Source: Sedimentisphaerales bacterium
GTDB taxonomy: Bacteria; Planctomycetota; Phycisphaerae; Sedimentisphaerales; SG8-4
Assembly (NCBI GenBank): GCA_016932895.1
Contig: JAFGCA010000608.1
Span: 1 to 22,220 of the forward strand
Direction: 5' to 3'
DNA: 22,220 nt
Shown here: positions 1-8,554 of the stretch, piece by piece
Numbering within the stretch: position 1 is the first letter of the stretch
Layout of the letters: the number at the start of each line of letters is the position of its first letter
Program-made: the position numbers and the translations under genes
Notes under the pieces: generated by a model
What the model was told of the DNA's origin: nothing
The model's input: only the letters and a program-made list of their open reading frames with translations
Database searches by the model: none

Positions 1-1260
1 CGGCGGGTTTGGGTTTGGGGGGTGGTTTTGGTTATGGTGCTGGGGGTGGTTTCCGTGGCGCTGGGGGAGGATTGGCCTTGCTTTCGGGGGGCGGGGAGGC
101 AGGGGATTTCGCTGGAGACCGACGTTCCGCTTAGGTGGGGGGAGGAGACGAATGTCGCTTGGAAGACGGCGATTGCGGGGGCGGGGTGGTCGTCGCCTAT
201 CGTATGCGGCGAGCGCGTGTTTGTTACGACGGCGACCCAGAACGGGACCTCGCTGCACCTGCTGTGCCTGGACCGCAAGACGGGCACGGTCCGGTGGGAC
301 CGGGAGGTGGTCAAGCAGGAGGCGGGCCACAAGCAGCGATTCAATTCCTACGCGACGTCCACGCCGGCGACCGACGGGCAGCGGGTGTACGTGCTGGCGT
401 TCGACGGGCGGCTTACGGCCGTAACGATGGACGGGCAAATCGCGTGGGTCAACAAGGAGTTCGACTACTACTACAGCGAGCACGGGATCGCGGTCTCTCC
501 GGTGCTGTACGAGGACCTTGTGATCGTGCCGTACGACTGGAGCAGCCCGGGCCCGGACACGAAGGTCGGCTGGCAAATCCCGTGGGACAAGGCGGTGATC
601 CTGGGGATCGAGCGGGAGACCGGGCGGACGCGCTGGCGGGGCAAGCGCGGGCTGTCGTGCATCGCCCACGTCGTGCCCCAGATCGCCGAGACCGAGAGCG
701 GGACCGAGATGGTCAGTGCGGCGGGCAACGTCATTCAGGGTTTCGACCCGGCCACGGGCGAGCGGCTGTGGACCGTCTCGAGCCCGGGCGAGGGCGTGGT
801 GCCGTCGGTGGTCGTCGGCGAGGGGCTGGCGTTTACGGCGTCGGGGTTCGGGGATTCGACGATCCGCGCCGTCCGGCTCGGCGGGCGCGGCGACGTGAGC
901 GAGACGCACCTGGCGTGGCAGTCGCAGGACGATGTGCCGCGGGTGCCTTCGATGCTGTACGTCGCGCCGCACCTGTACGTGCTGACCGAGAGCGGCGTGG
1001 CCCGCTGCCTGCAGGCGGCGACGGGAAAGGTGGTCTGGCGAGAGCGGCTGGCGGGCAAGTTCTCCGCTTCGCCGGTCTGGGCCGAAGGGAGGGTCTACTT
1101 CCTGGCCGAGAAGGGAACGATGACGGTGGTTGCGGCCGGAGCGGAGTTCAAGGTCCTGGCCGAGAACCAGCTCGACGGGAGATTTTGCGCCAGTCCGGCG
1201 ATCTCGCAGGGACACATGTTTCTGCGCTCGGACGAGGCGCTGTACTGCATCGGGCCGTAA
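1..1260 (+). CDS. Secreted PQQ-like beta-propeller repeat protein (5' end cut by window)
   Basis: This is an exported beta-propeller protein of the PQQ-binding-like (PQQ_2/BamB-like) superfamily, probably periplasmic; its ligand is unknown. The reading frame is open to the left edge. A GTG at 22 could start it, but the upstream in-frame residues RRVWVWG form a positively charged n-region in front of the hydrophobic stretch VVLVMVLGVVSVALG, so the true start is probably just outside the window. The mature part begins DWPCFRGAGRQG, the usual opening of this family in Planctomycetota, followed by repeated blade motifs of the type GxxxW (for example TGTVRWDRE, TGRTRWRGK, TGERLWTVS, TGKVVWRER). 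The roughly 412 residues fit one 7-8-bladed propeller. It converges on a paralogue on the opposite strand. BamB is unlikely as a functional name because no lipobox or bam context is seen. Confidence 0.85.
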   Translation, partial: RRVWVWGVVLVMVLGVVSVALGEDWPCFRGAGRQGISLETDVPLRWGEETNVAWKTAIAGAGWSSPIVCGERVFVTTATQNGTSLHLLCLDRKTGTVRWDREVVKQEAGHKQRFNSYATSTPATDGQRVYVLAFDGRLTAVTMDGQIAWVNKEFDYYYSEHGIAVSPVLYEDLVIVPYDWSSPGPDTKVGWQIPWDKAVILGIERETGRTRWRGKRGLSCIAHVVPQIAETESGTEMVSAAGNVIQGFDPATGERLWTVSSPGEGVVPSVVVGEGLAFTASGFGDSTIRAVRLGGRGDVSETHLAWQSQDDVPRVPSMLYVAPHLYVLTESGVARCLQAATGKVVWRERLAGKFSASPVWAEGRVYFLAEKGTMTVVAAGAEFKVLAENQLDGRFCASPAISQGHMFLRSDEALYCIGP

Positions 1261-1427
1261 GCGTGGGACCATCGCCAGGTCCTGCGGACTCTACGCTGCC
1301 ACCCTGAACCGCGGGCGGAGAATCCGGGCTGCGAACGGGAGCTACACGGCGGCCATCGAGCCTACTCCGCATGGGCTGAAGCCCATCCTGCCGGCTCGCC
1401 TCGCGCTTCACGTGTACGCATTCGCGG
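1261..1427. other. Gap between convergent beta-propeller genes, with a small hairpin and one half of a repeat pair
   Basis: The 167-nt gap holds ATGGGCTGAAGCCCAT (1371-1386), a perfect 7-bp inverted repeat with a 2-nt centre that could end transcription from either side, although no T-run follows it. At 1269-1302 there is a 34-nt stretch that recurs at 3170-3203 with four mismatches. No gene is supported here. Confidence 0.5.
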
Positions 1428-2657
1428 CTATTTGGCTTTGATGTCGTAGGACATGAGGACCTGGCCGTGGCGGAGGTAGAGGCGTCCGTCGCTGATGGCC
1501 GGGTGGGCCCAGTGGGGTCCGCCGCCCTTGGTGACGCGGAACGAGCTGACGAGCTTGTAACCGTCGGGCTTGATTTCGATCAGTCCGGCCTGGCCCTTCT
1601 CGCCGTAGCCGTAGAGCATGCCATCGACGTAGATCACCGAGCCCTTGCCGACCAGCTTGTCGGAGAACTTGACCTTGCCGGTCGCCAGTTCCAGGCAGAT
1701 CCACTGGCCGCGCGTGCTGGCGCCGTGGATGTTGCCGTCGACCAGGACGACGCCGCCGTGATGGACGTCGAGCGACCTCTCCGACCATTTCTTCTCAATA
1801 CCCGTGCCGTCGGGCGAGAGCGCGAAACCGTGGCTGCCCTTTCGGTATCCGTTGGTGACGAACATCATGCCGTCCGCATAGAGCGGACTGACGGCCTGGA
1901 TATCGTAGCTGACCTCGTGCGGCACGGTCCAATAGACCTTGCCCGTGGCGGCGTCGAGGCCGGCGATGGACTTCTCCACCATCGTCAGAACCACGCGATT
2001 GCCGCCCCTGTCGACCACCATCGGCGAACAGTAGGCCGACAGCTCGCTGAGGCCCTTGCTCGTCCAAAGGGTCTCGCCGGTCATCTTGTTCAGGGCCACG
2101 ACGGTGGCGTCTTTGCCGCCGGGGGTGCAGATGGCTTTGTCACCGTCGATGAGCACCGATTCGGAGACGCCCCAGCGGATGTTCTTACCGCCGAATTTGT
2201 CGAACGTGTCCACGTGCCAGATCGGATCGCCGGTCTTGGCGTTGTAGCAGGCGATGCGGCCCTGCCCGCTCATGAGATAGAGACGGTCGCCGTCGATGGT
2301 TGGGGTGGTGCGCGTGCCGGGATAGTTGCCGGATTGGGTCCACTCGGGACCGTAGGTGACGTTGTACTTGAGGTTGCCGTTCAGATCGAAGGCGAACAGA
2401 TGGCCTTCCTTGTCGATCATCCCGCACGTATAGACGACTCCTTCGGCAACGGCGACGGACGAATACCCCTCGCCCAGGCTGTCGTAGGACCAGATCTCCT
2501 TCGGGCCATCGGCGGGCCATTGCTTCAGCAGGCCGGTCTCGGGTGACGCCCCGTCACGCTCGGGACCGCGAAACTGCGGCCAATCGGCGGCGCGGACCGC
2601 CGGGATCGTCGTCAGAAGGGCCAGCCAAACAACCAGGGTTCTCTTGAGATTCTGCAT
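1428..2657 (-). CDS. Secreted PQQ-like beta-propeller repeat protein (paralogue)
   Basis: This 409-residue exported protein has the same fold as the gene at the left edge. The start MQNLKRTLVV is supported by AAAGGA about 9 nt upstream on the minus strand and by a classical signal peptide (LKR, then VVWLALLTTIPAVRA, cleavage before ADWPQFRGPERDG). Blade motifs recur: TGDPIWHVD, TGETLWTSK, TGKVYWTVP, TGKVKFSDK. It ends in SDGRLYLRHGQVLMSYDIKAK, typical of the last blade of these propellers. Such proteins are very numerous in Planctomycetota and are usually annotated as PQQ-binding-like or BamB-family; real PQQ binding or dehydrogenase activity cannot be inferred, because no dehydrogenase-specific Cys-Cys pair or catalytic region is visible. 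It converges on its paralogue with a 167-nt gap and is divergent from truD across a long intergenic region. Confidence 0.88.
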   Translation of the reverse strand: MQNLKRTLVVWLALLTTIPAVRAADWPQFRGPERDGASPETGLLKQWPADGPKEIWSYDSLGEGYSSVAVAEGVVYTCGMIDKEGHLFAFDLNGNLKYNVTYGPEWTQSGNYPGTRTTPTIDGDRLYLMSGQGRIACYNAKTGDPIWHVDTFDKFGGKNIRWGVSESVLIDGDKAICTPGGKDATVVALNKMTGETLWTSKGLSELSAYCSPMVVDRGGNRVVLTMVEKSIAGLDAATGKVYWTVPHEVSYDIQAVSPLYADGMMFVTNGYRKGSHGFALSPDGTGIEKKWSERSLDVHHGGVVLVDGNIHGASTRGQWICLELATGKVKFSDKLVGKGSVIYVDGMLYGYGEKGQAGLIEIKPDGYKLVSSFRVTKGGGPHWAHPAISDGRLYLRHGQVLMSYDIKAK

Positions 2658-2744
2658 GGACTATCATCCTTTCCATTGCCCCCCGCGCCGGGTTCATTGC
2701 GATTTCTCATCCAATACGGATTCTGATTCACTGTTGCTCGGTAT

Positions 2745-2846
2745 GTCATCCTGAACGCAGCGTAGCGGAGTGAAGGATCCGGGCTGCGGATTTGAAACGC
2801 CTCCTGCTCGGAGGCCAGATCCTTCGCCTACGGCCCAGGCTGACAA
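2745..2846 (+). repeat. 102-bp palindromic dispersed element, copy 1
   Basis: Begins GTCATCCTGAACG and ends CCAGGCTGAC-AA, so its ends are imperfect terminal inverted repeats; GAAGGATC and AGATCCTTC form the inner part of the arms. Aligned without gaps, 84 of 102 positions match the reverse complement of 12183-12284. It has no coding capacity. It looks like a non-autonomous (MITE- or REP-like) repeat; the mobilising enzyme is unknown and no target-site duplication is obvious. Confidence 0.75.
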
Positions 2847-3120
2847 CATCTCATCGCACAGAAATTCTCCTCAATCCGTATAAGCCATTACAAAACAGAC
2901 ACTTGCACAAAGCCGCGCAAAAATCTTTCCCCCTCTATACACTCAAAATCACCGCCTGGTTCGGTAGGAAACGTCTTTCTTCTCCTGCCGCACCACCCGG
3001 GTGTCCGCCGCCTGCACGGCCGAGGGTAATACAGTAGACGGCCGGCCGCAACGCCTTATTGCAGAACTCCGGGAAACCCCGTCTTCGCTGTGGCTGCGAG
3101 AGGATCCTGGCCTGCGCGTC

Positions 3121-3200
3121 GCAGCGTCAACTCGGCTTCGTATGCCGATAAACGGGAACCGCCTTTCCGCCATCGCCAGGGCCTGCGGCCTTGACGCTGC
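3121..3200. repeat. Inverted repeat with 10-bp perfect arms upstream of truD
   Basis: GCAGCGTCAA (3121-3130) is the exact reverse complement of TTGACGCTGC (3191-3200); the arms are 60 nt apart. The right arm lies within the 34-nt repeat (3170-3203) shared with 1269-1302. It may be a folded remnant of a dispersed repeat; function unknown. Confidence 0.45.
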
Positions 3201-3323
3201 CACGGCGGGCGTGTACTAATGGTGTATGGGTGGCACGGCGCCATGCCTAACGTCGGTCCGCTGGGATTCACAGACAGCAGCCGGACGGCTCACGATTTCC
3301 GAGCGCAAAGGATCGAATGGCCT

Positions 3324-4568
3324 ATGGACGAAACGCTTCCGTTTCTCACTACGGACTTCGCCGGCATCGGCGGCATCATCAAGACGCGCGGCGAGGATTT
3401 CATCGTCGAGGAGCTGCCTCTCTATGAGCCGAGCGGCTCCGGCAGCCACGCCTACGCGTTCATCGAAAAGAGAGGCATCAGCACGCGCGAGGCCCTCGGA
3501 CACATCGCGCGGGCCCTGAAGGTCTCGCTGCGATTCGTCGGCTCGGCGGGCCTGAAGGACGCCCGCGCCGTCACGCGGCAGTGGATTTCGGTCGAGCACG
3601 CCGATCCCGAGCGGCTGGCGAATCTGTCGCTGTCGAACGTGCGCATCCTGCGCACCTCCCGGCACACCAACAAACTCAAGCCGGGCCACCTGGCCGGCAA
3701 CCGCTTCGTCATTCGCCTGCGGAGGATGAAACTGCCGCTAACGGAAGCGACCCGCATCGCCGAGCAGGTGCTCGCGATCCTCACGCGTAAAGGCGTCCCC
3801 AACTACTTCGGCCCGCAGCGATTCGGCGACCGCCAGAGCAACCACCTGCTGGGCAAAGCCCTTATCGACGACGACATCGACGGCTTCGTCCACATGTTTC
3901 TCGGGCGGCCCCGGGAAGGCGTCGACAGCCCCAGCACCCTGCAGGCCCGGACCCTGTTCGAGCAGGGCAGCTATCAGGAGGCCGTGGGGGTGTGGCCCCG
4001 CCGGTTCCACGAACACCGGCGTGCCCTCAAGGCTCTGGTCCACAGCGGCGGCGACAAGAGACAGGCGTACCTCTCGGTGGACAAACACCTGCAGGGCTTC
4101 TTCATCTCGGCCTATCAGTCCGAGCTGTTCAACCGGGTGCTGGCCGCCCGCATGCCGCGGATCGACGTGGTTCTGCTGGGGGACATGGCGTACAAGCACG
4201 ACAACGGCGCCTGTTTCGCCGTCGAAGAGCCCGACGTCGAGCAGCCGCGCTGTGACGCGTTCCAGATCAGTCCGACCGGCCCGCTGTTCGGGCCCCGCAC
4301 GACGCGATTGACGGGGCCGGCGGGCGAGATCGAGAATCCCCTCCTTGAGGCCGAGAAGCTCAGTGACGACGCGCTGCGCCAGATGAAGCGTCTCGGCTCG
4401 CGGGGGGGCCGGCGGCCGCTGCGCTTCCAGCCGCGCAACGTCGATCTCGCCACCGGTGAGGACGACCTGGGCCCCTACATCGAGCTTCGTTTCGACCTCG
4501 ATTCCGGCTGCTACGCCACGTGCCTGATCGCCGAGATCACCAAGGACCGCCACGGCCGCACCAGTTAG
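3324..4568 (+). CDS. truD: tRNA pseudouridine(13) synthase TruD
   Basis: TruD isomerises uridine 13 of certain tRNAs to pseudouridine in the cytoplasm. With the start at 3324 the protein is 414 aa. Near its N-terminus is GGIIKTRGEDFIVEELPLYEP, matching the TruD opening (G-x-x-K-x-x-x-EDF). The catalytic motif is GLKDARAVTRQW with Asp79 as nucleophile, one residue off Asp80 of the E. coli enzyme. Further family blocks are GNRFVIRLRR, GVPNYFGPQRFG and FFISAYQSELFNRVLAAR, and it ends with GCYATCLIAEITK. The frame is open upstream to 3219, but the 3324 ATG fits the family start and has AAAGGA at 3307-3312, so I chose it. It is longer than E. coli TruD (349 aa), with extra sequence in the middle (about 200-250) and before the C-terminus. 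It appears monocistronic and convergent with the ABC exporter, 53 nt away. Confidence 0.93.
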   Translation: MDETLPFLTTDFAGIGGIIKTRGEDFIVEELPLYEPSGSGSHAYAFIEKRGISTREALGHIARALKVSLRFVGSAGLKDARAVTRQWISVEHADPERLANLSLSNVRILRTSRHTNKLKPGHLAGNRFVIRLRRMKLPLTEATRIAEQVLAILTRKGVPNYFGPQRFGDRQSNHLLGKALIDDDIDGFVHMFLGRPREGVDSPSTLQARTLFEQGSYQEAVGVWPRRFHEHRRALKALVHSGGDKRQAYLSVDKHLQGFFISAYQSELFNRVLAARMPRIDVVLLGDMAYKHDNGACFAVEEPDVEQPRCDAFQISPTGPLFGPRTTRLTGPAGEIENPLLEAEKLSDDALRQMKRLGSRGGRRPLRFQPRNVDLATGEDDLGPYIELRFDLDSGCYATCLIAEITKDRHGRTS

Positions 4569-4621
4569 AGAGAGCCTTGGCGAAGGCCGGTGGCGTCACC
4601 ACACGGGAACCGGAACGCGAA

Positions 4622-6394
4622 TCAATCGGCGCCGAGCTCCACGGAGCTGAACTGCCGGCGGCACAAGCCACGATAGAGCCCCCCCTGAGCCAGGAGTTCC
4701 TGGTGCGTGCCGGACTCAACGATGGCCCCGTCGGAGAGGACCAGAATTCGATCGGCATGGGTAACGGTGGAGAGCCGGTGCGCAATGACGATGACGGTCC
4801 GTCCCACGACGAGACGTTCCATGGCGGTACGAATAAGATGCTCAGACTCGGCGTCCAACCCCGCTGTGGCCTCGTCCAGAATCAGGATGCGGGGATTCTT
4901 CAAAAACGCCCGGGCAATCGTGATGCGCTGTCGCTGCCCGCCCGACAGGAAGGTGCCGCGCTCGCCCACGTCGGTTTCGAAACGGCCGGGCAGGGACATG
5001 ATGAAATCGAAGGCGTTGGCCGCCTGGCTGGCTTCGATGACCTCGGCGTCGGTGGCTCCGGGATTGCCGTAGAGGAGGTTCTCCCGGATCGATCCGCTGA
5101 ACAGGATCGGGTCCTGGAGCACCATGCCAATGTGACGCCGGAGCGATTTGATCTTGACGTCGCGCACGTCGCGTCCGTCGATCCTGATCCGGCCGGCCGT
5201 AACGTCGTAGAAGCGCGGAATCAGGCTGACGATCGTCGTCTTTCCCGAGCCGCTCGGGCCGACCAGGGCCACGTGCTGCCCGGGCGACACACGGAACGTC
5301 ACGTTCTGGAGAACGGGGCAGCTATCATGGTACGAGAAGCTCACGTCGTCGAACTCCACTTCCCCGCGTACGTCCGTCAGCTCGATGGCTCCCGGCGGAC
5401 TGACAATCTCCGGTTTCTCGTCCAGAATCTCGTAGATTCGGTCCAGCGCCGCCATGGCGTTGGCGTACACAACGTTGAGCTCCGAGAACCGCTGGAGGGG
5501 CAGATAGAGCGGTCCGAGATACATCGTCGCCGCAATCAGCTCCCCCACGGTCATGAGGCCGGTGATCACCCGATAGCCGCCGAAACAAATCACGATCAAC
5601 GGTGAGACGCCCATCAGGGTCCCGGTGATGGCCTGGTTCAGGCTCTGGACGAACACCCGCCGCATGTGGGTGGAAAACAACCGCTCCGAGTCACTCTCGA
5701 AGCGTTTCCATTCGCTGCGCTCCTGGGCAAAGGCGCGGATGACCAGACTTCCGCTAATGCGCTCCTGGGCCGTGCTGCTCATGGCCGAGAGCTCATCCTG
5801 GACCCGGCGGGTTGTCGTGCGAAGATCGTCGCTGAAGCGCCGAAAGAAGAATAGATACAGTGGAAAAGTCGAGAGGGCCACCAGCGTGGTTAGAACGTCG
5901 ATGCGCAGCAGGAAATACAGCACGATCAGCAGGGCAATGGCGTCCATCCAGATGTTGGTCAGAGCCGTACCGACGAGATTCTGAGCCAACTGAATGTCAC
6001 TGATCAGCCGCGTAAGGATCGCTCCGGTCTTGTGGCGCTGGAAGAACGAGGCGGACATGCGCAGGATGCGGTAGTACAGGTCGCACCGCAGGTTGAACAC
6101 GGCCCGATGACTGACCTTGTCGGCGTAGAGGTGCCGGATGTACACGAACGGGCCGTATACGAAGAGGAAGATCGCTACCATTCCGCCGGCATAGAAGAAC
6201 AGCTCACGCAGCTTCTCGGCCGACGGCAACGACTCGCTGAGCAGGACGTTATCCAGCAAATGACGCGTCACCTGAGGCACCAGCAGCGGGACCGTGAACT
6301 TCACGACGCCCCCGAGGACCGCCAGCAGGAGATACTTCGTGTAGGGCCGCACATACCCCAGAAAACGTACGAAGTTCCGATGCTTGCCCGACAT
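4622..6394 (-). CDS. ABC exporter, fused transmembrane and ATPase domains (MsbA/MDR-like)
   Basis: A 590-aa half-transporter expected to work as a homodimer in the inner membrane, exporting a lipid, drug or peptide; the substrate cannot be read from the sequence. Residues about 20-310 form a six-helix exporter membrane domain, including the QERISGSLVIRAFAQE segment typical of the family. The ATPase domain covers about 345-580, with Walker A GPSGSGKT (379-386), Q-loop Gln427, signature LSGGQRQR (483-490), Walker B ILILDEAT (503-510) and H-loop His539 (IAHRLS). All catalytic residues are present. The frame extends upstream to 6541, but the first 49 residues of that version are unlike the family and MSGKHRNFVRFLGYVRPYTK is a normal exporter start. 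Its Shine-Dalgarno is weak. There is no neighbouring membrane-fusion protein or substrate gene. It is divergent from the beta-helix gene. Confidence 0.93.
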   Translation of the reverse strand: MSGKHRNFVRFLGYVRPYTKYLLLAVLGGVVKFTVPLLVPQVTRHLLDNVLLSESLPSAEKLRELFFYAGGMVAIFLFVYGPFVYIRHLYADKVSHRAVFNLRCDLYYRILRMSASFFQRHKTGAILTRLISDIQLAQNLVGTALTNIWMDAIALLIVLYFLLRIDVLTTLVALSTFPLYLFFFRRFSDDLRTTTRRVQDELSAMSSTAQERISGSLVIRAFAQERSEWKRFESDSERLFSTHMRRVFVQSLNQAITGTLMGVSPLIVICFGGYRVITGLMTVGELIAATMYLGPLYLPLQRFSELNVVYANAMAALDRIYEILDEKPEIVSPPGAIELTDVRGEVEFDDVSFSYHDSCPVLQNVTFRVSPGQHVALVGPSGSGKTTIVSLIPRFYDVTAGRIRIDGRDVRDVKIKSLRRHIGMVLQDPILFSGSIRENLLYGNPGATDAEVIEASQAANAFDFIMSLPGRFETDVGERGTFLSGGQRQRITIARAFLKNPRILILDEATAGLDAESEHLIRTAMERLVVGRTVIVIAHRLSTVTHADRILVLSDGAIVESGTHQELLAQGGLYRGLCRRQFSSVELGAD

Positions 6395-6570
6395 GTCAAA
6401 GCCCCAACGAAGCAACAACGTTACGGACCCGCGACCGGCAGGTTCTCTCTCGCGAGTCGTACCCACACCATTGTAGCACAATACGCAGTGCAGGCTCAAC
6501 CACTGTTCCTGTGAGCCCCCCACCACGCCGGCGGCGGGCACGAAATCGTCTTCGGGAGTCGGACGCCACG

Positions 6571-6599
6571 TTGCGACGGACCCCAGAAACGGATATGCT
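6571..6599 (+). promoter_or_regulatory. Candidate sigma-70-type promoter for the beta-helix gene
   Basis: TTGCGA (6571-6576) and TATGCT (6594-6599) are separated by exactly 17 nt and lie 37 nt before the ATG at 6636. Each hexamer matches the consensus at 4 of 6 positions. This is only a pattern match in GC-rich DNA. Confidence 0.3.
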
Positions 6600-6635
6600 C
6601 GGAGCCAGTGTATTCAATACCGGTGCCAAAAGAAC

Positions 6636-8477
6636 ATGGGAGCAACGATCGTGAAACGGCGCAGTGACGGTCTTACATTCGTGAGCTTTCGCAACCTGCT
6701 CAGGGGCAACGGAACGCCGGAAGACGCCGCTTTCGCGCGTCGCTCGAATGACCCGGGACGATCCGGCGCAGCCAGACTCGGTCTGTTGCTGCTGTCGCTT
6801 TTCCTGGTAACGGGCGCCGCCGGCCGGGCCCGCGTCCGGCACGTCTCACAGCGAGAGCTTCCGGGGATAGAGCCGGGCAGCCAGGAGCGGACGATCGCGG
6901 CGGCCCTTGCCGACGCGCGGGCCGGAGACCGGATCATCATCCACGGCGGGCTGTACCGCGAGAGATTGACCGTCGAGCAGAGCGGATCGGCGGATACTCC
7001 GATCTCGCTGGAAGCGGCCGACGGCGAGTACGTGGTCCTCACGGGCGCGGACCACCTGACGAACTGGACGAAGCTCGAAACCGACGAGCGGATCTACAGC
7101 ACGCCCTGGCCTCACCAATTCGTCGGCTGGAACGAGCACTACACGCACCCCGACGACGAGTATCACCGGCTCATCGGACGTTGCGAGCAGGTCTTCATCA
7201 ACGGCTACCCGCTCGGCCAGGTCCTGCAGCGCGGCAGGCTCGGCCGGGGGACTTTCTTCGCGGATATGGACACGCAGCGTCTCTACATCCGCCCTGCGAA
7301 CGACCAGGACCTCGCCAAGGCCATGGTCGAGGCCTCCGTCCGCGACCGGATTCTCCACGTCAAGGGCAGCCACGTCACGATCAAGGGCCTGCGCTTTCGC
7401 TACGCCGCCAACCGCGCCCAACAGGGAGCCGTCGCGTTTTCGGGCGACCACCTGACCGTCGAAGACTGTCTCTTCGAGTACGCCAACAGCAGCGGAGCCC
7501 AATTCACCGGCGAGAACATCACGGTCCGCAACTGCGTTTTCCAGCACAACGGCCAGCTCGGCTTCAGCGCCGGCGGCGCCCACGGGCTGCGGATGACCGA
7601 CTGCACGGTGCGCAACAACAACGTCAAGGGCTTCAATCGAGGCTGGGAGGCCGGCGGCAACAAAATCTGCCTGACGCGCGGCGCCGTCCTCGAGAGAAGC
7701 ACGTTCGTCGAGAATCGCGGCAACGGCATCTGGTTCGACATCGGCAACGACAACTGCGAAGTCCGCAACTGCCTGATCGCCTGCAACGAGGACGCCGGCA
7801 TCTTCTACGAGATATCGTATGGCCTGCACGCCCACGACAACGTCATCATCGGCAACGGCTTCGCGCATACTCCCGGCGCCTGGGGCGCCAGCAGTGGGAT
7901 CAGCCTCTCCAGCTCGCCCGGTTGCCTCATCGAGCGAAACCTGCTGATCGGAAACAAGGAAGGCTTCAACTTCCGCGAGCAGCGCCGCACGACGCCGCGC
8001 ATCGAAGGCGGCTCCGAGCCGGTCTGGAACCACGACCAAATCGTGCGTCACAACGTGCTGGCCTACAACCGCGACGCCCAGGTCTGGGGCTGGTTCGACG
8101 TCGATGACCAGCGCCACTGGCCCCGATCCATGCAGGAGAAAGAAGAGCGGGCTCCAGCCGGGCAACAAGGCAACGGTGGGGCAAGCCCCACCCTCCTCGA
8201 AGAGCTCAACCTCACTCTGGAGAACAACCTCTATTGGCCGGGCCCGGGTCACGGCCTCTTCCACTGGGGCGTCCCCTGGAAGAGACACAAACGCTATGAG
8301 AGTCTCAAGCAGGTGCAAGAGGAGCTGTCGCTGGCTGCGGAGAGCCGAATAGCAGAGTTCCGCGTGGAAGGATTCTCCAGCCTGGACCTCCGCCTGCCGG
8401 CTGACAGTCCGGCCATCGAGAGGCACTGCTATCCGCAAGGGGCGGTGCCCGGAGTCCGTCTGGGGATAATCAAGTGA
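6636..8477 (+). CDS. Secreted right-handed parallel beta-helix repeat protein
   Basis: A 613-aa exported protein with a pectate-lyase-like right-handed beta-helix, as in polysaccharide lyases and NosD-like proteins; the exact activity is unknown. After a basic N-terminal region comes the hydrophobic stretch ARLGLLLLSLFLVTGAAGRA (about residues 46-65). The first mature domain has TIAAALADARAGDRIIIHGG followed by a YRERL segment, the usual opening coil. From about residue 225 onward there are repeated coils: ITVRNCVFQHNGQLGF, MTDCTVRNNNVKG, LERSTFVENRGNGIWF, VRNCLIACNEDAGIF, HDNVIIGNGFAH, IERNLLIGNKEGF. The start is uncertain: ATG 6636 has a weak ribosome site, whereas GTG 6651 is preceded by GGGAG at good spacing. 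Near residue 510 the coils are interrupted by a Gly/Ala/Pro-rich insert encoded by a perfect DNA palindrome. A role in breaking down plant or algal polysaccharide is possible but unproven. Confidence 0.85.
   Translation: MGATIVKRRSDGLTFVSFRNLLRGNGTPEDAAFARRSNDPGRSGAARLGLLLLSLFLVTGAAGRARVRHVSQRELPGIEPGSQERTIAAALADARAGDRIIIHGGLYRERLTVEQSGSADTPISLEAADGEYVVLTGADHLTNWTKLETDERIYSTPWPHQFVGWNEHYTHPDDEYHRLIGRCEQVFINGYPLGQVLQRGRLGRGTFFADMDTQRLYIRPANDQDLAKAMVEASVRDRILHVKGSHVTIKGLRFRYAANRAQQGAVAFSGDHLTVEDCLFEYANSSGAQFTGENITVRNCVFQHNGQLGFSAGGAHGLRMTDCTVRNNNVKGFNRGWEAGGNKICLTRGAVLERSTFVENRGNGIWFDIGNDNCEVRNCLIACNEDAGIFYEISYGLHAHDNVIIGNGFAHTPGAWGASSGISLSSSPGCLIERNLLIGNKEGFNFREQRRTTPRIEGGSEPVWNHDQIVRHNVLAYNRDAQVWGWFDVDDQRHWPRSMQEKEERAPAGQQGNGGASPTLLEELNLTLENNLYWPGPGHGLFHWGVPWKRHKRYESLKQVQEELSLAAESRIAEFRVEGFSSLDLRLPADSPAIERHCYPQGAVPGVRLGIIK
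8175..8192 (+). repeat. Perfect palindrome inside the beta-helix gene
   Basis: GGTGGGGCAAGCCCCACC has 8-bp arms around AA. It is read in frame as part of the insert GNGGASPTL, which sits between helix coils and is compositionally unlike its surroundings. It could be an inserted dispersed palindromic repeat. Confidence 0.5.
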
Positions 8478-8554
8478 AGTAACTCCGAATAGCGCAGTCT
8501 GAGGGAGAACGTCGTATGCGGACACGCTCGTTCGAAATGGGCCGGTTGCTCGCC

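Larger units (their letters stand above)
2658..3323. other. Long intergenic region between divergent propeller gene and truD
   Basis: About 0.66 kb with no convincing gene. It contains the 102-bp palindromic element (2745-2846), then an AT-richer stretch (about 2850-2960) that could carry promoters for the minus-strand gene, then GC-rich DNA with a perfect 10-bp inverted repeat (GCAGCGTCAA at 3121-3130 and TTGACGCTGC at 3191-3200). The right arm lies within the 34-nt repeat shared with 1269-1302. Short open frames here start inside the repeat or lack ribosome sites and look spurious. Confidence 0.6.

Noticed and set aside
22..1260. Naming the propeller gene bamB or a PQQ dehydrogenase
   Set aside because: It has neither a lipobox and bam context nor dehydrogenase active-site features; only the propeller fold is supported.
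1467..2546. 359-codon open frame on the plus strand
   Set aside because: Antisense shadow of the second propeller gene.
2792..3037. 81-codon open frame in the intergenic region before truD
   Set aside because: It begins inside the 102-bp repeat, lacks a ribosome site, and its composition looks non-coding.
3219..3323. 35-codon N-terminal extension of truD
   Set aside because: It has no ribosome site and does not resemble TruD; ATG 3324 fits the family and has AAAGGA upstream.
4520..5605. 361-codon open frame on the plus strand
   Set aside because: Antisense to the ATPase domain of the ABC exporter, and it overlaps the truD 3' end.
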